64,000 nucleotides of DNA from positions 1,142,501 to 1,206,500 of the forward strand of contig NZ_JAPHOT010000001.1 in the NCBI RefSeq assembly GCF_026191115.1. The letters are read 5' to 3'. Shown here in pieces: positions 59,211 through 64,000 of this stretch. Each line of letters starts with the position of its first letter. Within the stretch, counting starts at the first letter, position 1. The translations under genes were made by a program, and so were the position numbers. The stretch comes from Legionella sp. PATHC035 (GTDB lineage Bacteria > Pseudomonadota > Gammaproteobacteria > Legionellales > Legionellaceae). The notes beneath the pieces are model-generated. The model had not been told where the DNA came from. It saw only the letters and a list, made by a program, of their open reading frames with translations, and searched no databases.

Positions 59211-60563
59211 TTATCCCGCAAGTCTTGATAAATCATTAGACAACGCGATAAACATTAGAGCTGCTAAGAGCAATAAACCTAAATAGGCTCCTGCTGATTT
59301 TAAACCATCAGATAAAGGTTTACGTCGAATTGCTTCCAAAAGATAATACATCAAGTGACCGCCATCCAGCATCGGAATAGGTAATAAATTTAATGCACCT
59401 AAACTAATACTGACCAAAGCGAGAAAAAAGAGATAAGTTGTTAACCCGCTACGCCCTGAATCACCCGCCCCCTGTGCGATACCCACTGGACCACTAATAC
59501 TATTTAATCCCAATTTTCCCGTTACTAATCGCCCCATTAAAGTAAATGTAGTGCCAGTAAGTTGTACCGTTTGTCTTAATGCAGTACCCACAGCAGTTAA
59601 GGGATCTTCTCTCTCCAATCGTAACCAATGTGCTGGCCATTTTACTTTTTGTGAGCGAACTCCCAAAAAACCTTCAATTTTATCCTTATTTTTCTGACTG
59701 CCAGTTTGTACAACAACATTTTGAATACTGCCGTTTCTTTTAATTGATAAAGTTAATTGTTGATTAGGACGAGTTTGTACGTAATCCACTAAAAACAACC
59801 AATCATCAAAAGGTTTTCCATCAACACTTAATATTTTATCGCCATTCTCAAGACCTGCTTTCGCCGCCGGAGAATCTGGGACTACCTCACCCACAACAGG
59901 GGGGATTGAAGGAATAAACGGTTGTATTCCAAGACTTTCAAGCGGATCAGGCTTTTTGCTGTCTAGTTGCCAATTGGCCAAGGGCAAAAATACCTGCCGT
60001 TCCTTTCCATTAACCAAAGATTTTATTGTTAACTGAATTGTTTCTTGAGAACCAACAAGAGGCATGAGCGCATACTGGAAATCTCGCCAACTGTTTATCT
60101 TGGTATGATTCAATGCAATAATTTCTTCTTTTGCATTGAGTCCAGCATGTGCGGCGATACTATTGGGTTTTACTGATTCGATCATCGGGGCTAATGATTG
60201 CATCCCAATAATCAAGACCAGCCATAACGCAACAAAAGCAAAAATAAAATTGAAAAAAGGCCCTGCTAGTACGATTGCAGCTCTTTTCCACAGAGATTGA
60301 TTATTAAAAGCTAAATGGCGCTCTTTTTCGTCTACATCTCCCTCGGATTCATCAAGCATTTTGACATAGCCGCCCAGAGGAAATAACGACCAGGCATACT
60401 CTGTGCCTTTTTTGTCACGCCAACGCGCTAAGATAGGACCAAAACCAAAAGAAAAGCGTAGGACTTTAACGCCACACCAACGCGCTACTTGAAAATGACC
60501 ATACTCATGTACCGTAACCAACAAGACCAACGCCAAAAGAAAATACAGCAATGTTGAAAGCAT
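59211..60563 (-). CDS. rseP: Site-2 protease RseP
   Basis: Intramembrane zinc metalloprotease that cleaves RseA-type anti-sigma factors and remnant signal peptides. The 450-residue protein has HEYGH at 19-23 in the first membrane segment, two central PDZ domains (about 110-300; SPAAKAGLENGDKILSVDG) and the second metal site LNLLPIPMLDGGHLMYYLLE. Gene order cdsA-rseP-bamA is the conserved one, but dxr, usually between cdsA and rseP, is absent. Confidence 0.96.
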   Translation of the reverse strand: MLSTLLYFLLALVLLVTVHEYGHFQVARWCGVKVLRFSFGFGPILARWRDKKGTEYAWSLFPLGGYVKMLDESEGDVDEKERHLAFNNQSLWKRAAIVLAGPFFNFIFAFVALWLVLIIGMQSLAPMIESVKPNSIAAHAGLNAKEEIIALNHTKINSWRDFQYALMPLVGSQETIQLTIKSLVNGKERQVFLPLANWQLDSKKPDPLESLGIQPFIPSIPPVVGEVVPDSPAAKAGLENGDKILSVDGKPFDDWLFLVDYVQTRPNQQLTLSIKRNGSIQNVVVQTGSQKNKDKIEGFLGVRSQKVKWPAHWLRLEREDPLTAVGTALRQTVQLTGTTFTLMGRLVTGKLGLNSISGPVGIAQGAGDSGRSGLTTYLFFLALVSISLGALNLLPIPMLDGGHLMYYLLEAIRRKPLSDGLKSAGAYLGLLLLAALMFIALSNDLSRLAG

Positions 60564-60712
60564 AGTTCTATCCTAAATGAAGTAATCCTCAAGAATTACA
60601 ATTCAAATTCTCCGAGACCTAAGTAAAAAGTGCTTTCTTGCCATGCACATTTGCGACAAGCATCCTGATTATCGATTTGTTACAGCTCAGACAATAGGGC
60701 CGCCTGCGAGTA

Positions 60713-61495
60713 TTACCAAGTTAGTCCAAAATAGAACAAAGGCAACGCTGCAATCAAACTATCCAAACGGTCTAAAATACCGCCATGTCCCGGAATAAGA
60801 GCGCCTGTATCTTTTAAATGGCAACGACGCTTTAATATACTAATAAATAAATCACCAAAGATTGCAATAATTATAGTACATAAGGCTAAAACGAACCAAT
60901 GAACCGCAGCAACCGGTTTAAAATAACTATATCCAATCCAAGCGATGAGCATAGACAGAATAATCCCGCCAATAACCCCCTCCCAAGATTTTCCAGGACT
61001 GACTTGAGGAATTAATTTATGTTTGCCCATCAGTTTTCCGCTAAGATAAGCCCCTGTATCTGAAACCCAAATTAAAAACAGCAAATAAACGAGCTGCGCT
61101 TTGCCATTAGGCAAGTGATATAAATGAATTAGACTTTGTACGAATAGCGGTAGGAGTAAAAAACAAACAATCGCTACGACAGCAGGATAACCCCAATATT
61201 TCTGTGAGCCAGGAAAACTGAGGATGGCCAGTACATTCAAACCCCAAATAATTAAGCCAACATCCAACCAGTAATAAAAGAAAGCACCACAAGCCCACAA
61301 ACCCACAAGCATAATTGCAATAAACCCGGCTTGGAGACTCCAATGGTGCAATGGAATTAATTGCCAACACTCTCTGCATGCAGCAAGAAAAACAAGCAAA
61401 ACAATTCCTGCCAAAAGCCACTGATTACCATAAAAAATAAGCCATAAAACCAAGGGCACTAAAATCAGTGTTGTAATTAAGCGTTGGAAAAACAT
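60713..61495 (-). CDS. cdsA: Phosphatidate cytidylyltransferase
   Basis: Makes CDP-diacylglycerol for phospholipid synthesis at the inner membrane. The 260-residue polytopic protein ends with the CdsA signature SPGKSWEGVIGGIILSML, then GDLFISILKRR and KDTGALIPGHGGILDRLDSL. The ATG at 61495 (MFFQRLITTLILVPL) is the family start; the longer frame upstream has a soluble extension with no support. It follows uppS by about 180 bases. Confidence 0.95.
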   Translation of the reverse strand: MFFQRLITTLILVPLVLWLIFYGNQWLLAGIVLLVFLAACRECWQLIPLHHWSLQAGFIAIMLVGLWACGAFFYYWLDVGLIIWGLNVLAILSFPGSQKYWGYPAVVAIVCFLLLPLFVQSLIHLYHLPNGKAQLVYLLFLIWVSDTGAYLSGKLMGKHKLIPQVSPGKSWEGVIGGIILSMLIAWIGYSYFKPVAAVHWFVLALCTIIIAIFGDLFISILKRRCHLKDTGALIPGHGGILDRLDSLIAALPLFYFGLTW

Positions 61496-61673
61496 AATGT
61501 CGCCCTTATTATTGAGAGTATGCAATTCTACCTCAGCCAAACCAGTGACTTTCTGCACTCGGATACCCACACTACCCATCATTTGGAGCATAGCGAGGGA
61601 TGACGAGATTCTGTATTCCAAAATCAGGCCATGTGGCTCAAGTTAGTAAACTGTATATGATCCCTATTGTTGA

Positions 61674-62396
61674 TTAAGAAAGTTGTCCGAATCTTCTCTT
61701 CCTCTTATTAAAAGAAGCTAAAGCCAATTCAAGCTCATATTCACCAAAATCTGGCCAATGTACCTCACTAAAATAAAGCTCTGTATAGGCAAGCTGCCAA
61801 AGGAAAAAATTACTAATCCGTAACTCACCACTTGTACGAATAAATAAATCAGGGTCAGGTAATCCCTCTGTATCCAGATAATGGGCAAAATTGACTTCAT
61901 TTATATCTTCTATTGCCAATTCACCATTTAAAACTGCCTTGGCTACCTTTTTTGCAGCGTTTACCAGGTCCCACTTACCCCCATAATTAACAACTACATT
62001 CAAAATTAATTGCTCATTATTCGCGGTTAAAAGCTCTGCTTCCCGCATTTGTTGTTGCAACACTGGTGAGAGCAAACTACGGTCTCCCGTAAATCGCATG
62101 CGGATTCCATGCTGATTTAACTCAGCAAGTTCCTTTCTTAAGGACTCCAGGAATAACTCCATCAAAAAATTAACTTCATCAGCAGGTCGAAACCAATTCT
62201 CCGAGCTGAATGCAAATAAACTAAGGCAAGGAATTCCCTTGGTCATACAGCAGCGAATCATTTTCTTCACAGACTCAACACCTGCTTTATGGCCTTCAAT
62301 ACGTGGAAGTCCCCTACTTTCAGCCCAACGACCGTTTCCATCCATAATAATGGCAACATGCTGAGGAATTTTTTGTTCCAAAACTACTCTTCCCAA
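61674..62396 (-). CDS. uppS: Undecaprenyl diphosphate synthase
   Basis: Cis-prenyltransferase making the C55 lipid carrier for murein, O-antigen and other glycans. The 240-residue protein carries [19 protein letters not shown] (catalytic Asp in MDGNGRW), [21 protein letters not shown], and the C-terminal [20 protein letters not shown]. It leads the envelope cluster here; in relatives frr and pyrH usually precede it, but in this window a different gene lies upstream. Confidence 0.96.
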   Translation of the reverse strand: MGRVVLEQKIPQHVAIIMDGNGRWAESRGLPRIEGHKAGVESVKKMIRCCMTKGIPCLSLFAFSSENWFRPADEVNFLMELFLESLRKELAELNQHGIRMRFTGDRSLLSPVLQQQMREAELLTANNEQLILNVVVNYGGKWDLVNAAKKVAKAVLNGELAIEDINEVNFAHYLDTEGLPDPDLFIRTSGELRISNFFLWQLAYTELYFSEVHWPDFGEYELELALASFNKRKRRFGQLS

Positions 62397-62620
62397 TCAA
62401 ATAAATGGTGCATAGTCTAACCTTTTTAATACAAAAATGTCACTACTGAAGCAAGGAGACTCAATAGACATTCAAAAGATTTCTATCAAAACAGTTGTCA
62501 AAAAATTTAATTTATACCATTCGCCCTATCATTTTCGGAAATGAAGACAAGCACTTATGAACGAAGATTATTCAAGAGACATGGTTAATTTAAACATCAG
62601 CTCTGCTTCTTCATGATGTT

Positions 62621-64000
62621 TTATTGAGGTTTTAGAAACACGCGCTCTTCTTGACCTGAGCTGGTTCTTTGTTGTTTCTCAACTCCTTGTTTGCCTGTTT
62701 TTGTTTCTTGTTGCTTATCAACTTTTTGCTTACTTGTTTTCGGCTTTTGTTGCTCATCAACTTCTTGTGCAGCCGTTGTTCCTTTAACCAACATTCGATA
62801 AGCCTCTGGATCTTGTGAGAACAGAGTAAGCTGTCGCAGCATACTTAGTGTGGGATAGTTACCTATAATTTTTTCATAAGCTTTATCAGGCATGACTTCT
62901 GAATCGTTGGTACGCCCCTGTAACAGCAAGGATGCCCACTCTTGGTTTATAACACCCCATTGCTTCAATATTTCATCAGCATTTTTTAATCGATATCCGA
63001 TTTTAAAAAGAGAGTTATTTTGTGGTGCTACACTGAGATATAAATTACCTATAAAAAAAAGTGCAAGCAATCGTGTTTCTTTAAAATTATGCGCTTCGGC
63101 ACCCAGCACTGAGGGCACCATGAGCTTAAATATTAGAAAACTATAATCGATATTGCTAATAACAAATCGTGCATTCCAGCTTATATATAAATCTTGCCAA
63201 AATTTATCAATTTTAAACTCTGAGACCACCTTAGGGTCACTATTGATAGCCAGACCTGGAATCAATGGATAGTCATCTGTATGTTGCATCCGCACCTCAA
63301 CCCCTTCAGGAAGAATATGCTTTTTGTGTTTTGCTGCAGTACGATAATTTAATTGTTCCATCAAGCCAATTAAGCCTAATCCTGACTTTGAGTTCTCTTT
63401 GCCACCACGCTCTTCATATCTTGGGCTAACCACATCAGTGCGACATGCTTCTATGATATTAATGGCCATAGGTGCAATTGAGATGGTTCGTTCATCAGTG
63501 TTAGGGACAATAATCGATGATGCATTCCAACTGGATAAATGGTATTTTTCGATAAATTGCTTTACATCCTCTTCAGTTATTTTTAATTTATCGCTCATTT
63601 GCCGTTGAAAAAGTATTTGCAAAAAGCCAGGCTCAATAGAAATGAGTTTCAAACGTTCAAATAAAGGGGTATCCCATGGGGTACCGAATAAAAAGTTTGT
63701 CCAGGTATTACCTTTATTAAATGGATTGTTGCGCTGATTCAGAATATGTTTGAAGGTATCTTCAGCAAATTGGCTGCTATTGCTTAATGTGGCAACAAAA
63801 GATTCAAGCAGACACAAAAGATGGAGCTGAACAAGAAGAATATCTTCTGATTGTTTAATTTCTTCGTGGGAAATTAATTGATTGTCTTCAATGTAGGCTA
63901 AGAGAGTGCAGATTCCATCATTATTCAATGCATATTCTTTAAATGCATTAATCAGTTCCGTCAAATCAATTCTCTCTGAGGTAAGTTTTTTTATGAAAAG
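62621..64000 (-). CDS. Orphan protein with 13-residue C-terminal repeats (cut by window edge)
   Basis: At least 460 residues; the frame stays open to the right edge without an ATG (a TTG at 63964-63962 is the only internal start candidate), so the N-terminus is missing. The body is globular and helical with no recognised domain or signal peptide in the visible part. The C-terminal 50 residues contain three 13-residue repeats: VDEQQKPKTSKQK, VDKQQETKTGKQG, VEKQQRTSSGQEE. Such hydrophilic tails are common in Dot/Icm substrates. It lies upstream of uppS on the same strand. Confidence 0.7.
   Translation of the reverse strand, partial: LFIKKLTSERIDLTELINAFKEYALNNDGICTLLAYIEDNQLISHEEIKQSEDILLVQLHLLCLLESFVATLSNSSQFAEDTFKHILNQRNNPFNKGNTWTNFLFGTPWDTPLFERLKLISIEPGFLQILFQRQMSDKLKITEEDVKQFIEKYHLSSWNASSIIVPNTDERTISIAPMAINIIEACRTDVVSPRYEERGGKENSKSGLGLIGLMEQLNYRTAAKHKKHILPEGVEVRMQHTDDYPLIPGLAINSDPKVVSEFKIDKFWQDLYISWNARFVISNIDYSFLIFKLMVPSVLGAEAHNFKETRLLALFFIGNLYLSVAPQNNSLFKIGYRLKNADEILKQWGVINQEWASLLLQGRTNDSEVMPDKAYEKIIGNYPTLSMLRQLTLFSQDPEAYRMLVKGTTAAQEVDEQQKPKTSKQKVDKQQETKTGKQGVEKQQRTSSGQEERVFLKPQ

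Overview
The window is a chromosomal segment of a gammaproteobacterium of the genus Legionella. The strongest evidence is an enhA-enhB-enhC locus (22.2-23.5 kb and 18.6-22.2 kb), a LetA/UvrY regulator beside uvrC, a phenylalanine hydroxylase gene, and many genes of unknown family resembling the Dot/Icm effector repertoire (a tandem-repeat solenoid, leucine-rich repeats, a papain-like triad, F-box-like motifs). DNA is AT-rich throughout, and no gene is unmistakably phage or plasmid. The species cannot be read from the sequence.

Layout. 0-10 kb is mostly core: tyrS (cut by the left edge), an M23 murein endopeptidase, spmA-spmB, a DUF1460 amidase, pepA-holC, a minus-strand murJ / second M17 aminopeptidase / DUF1840 block, and rpsT. 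10.2-15.7 kb holds four consecutive minus-strand genes of unknown family. 15.85-18.45 kb is a decayed transposition scar: two fragments of an IS630-type transposase and a cut-off N-terminus of an exported protein flank an isochorismatase-like hydrolase and a FUSC-type membrane protein. 18.5-27.3 kb has enhCBA, uvrC, letA and phhA. 27.4-34.4 kb is translation and GTPase core: cinA, obgE, rpmA, rplU, rplY, pth, ychF, ispB and tRNA-Pro(CGG). 34.7-43.5 kb is accessory: a fungal-type cytosine deaminase, an LRR protein divergent from a cysteine-protease-like protein, two alpha/beta hydrolases, a frameshifted short-chain dehydrogenase, a 45-residue DUF3096 protein and several orphans. 43.6-51 kb has mltA, a disulfide oxidoreductase, a DUF4239 membrane protein, an outer-membrane barrel, a DUF4286 protein and an exported protein with one CxxCH motif. 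52.3-62.4 kb is the envelope cluster uppS-cdsA-rseP-bamA-skp-lpxD-fabZ-lpxA-serS, with no dxr between cdsA and rseP. An orphan gene runs off the right edge.

How genes work together. The envelope is the main theme: lipid carrier synthesis (ispB, uppS), lipid II flipping (murJ), phospholipid precursor (cdsA), lipid A (lpxA, lpxD), outer-membrane assembly (bamA, skp, rseP) and murein turnover (M23, MltA, EnhA, DUF1460). The missing dxr fits known use of the mevalonate route in this genus. The second theme is probable host interaction: enhABC, LetA and at least six effector-like orphans. Effector status is inferred from protein character and genus, not demonstrated.

No CRISPR array, rRNA operon or intact insertion sequence was seen. 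Non-coding features include one tRNA, terminators, a few promoters, leader hairpins and a dispersed REP-like palindrome.
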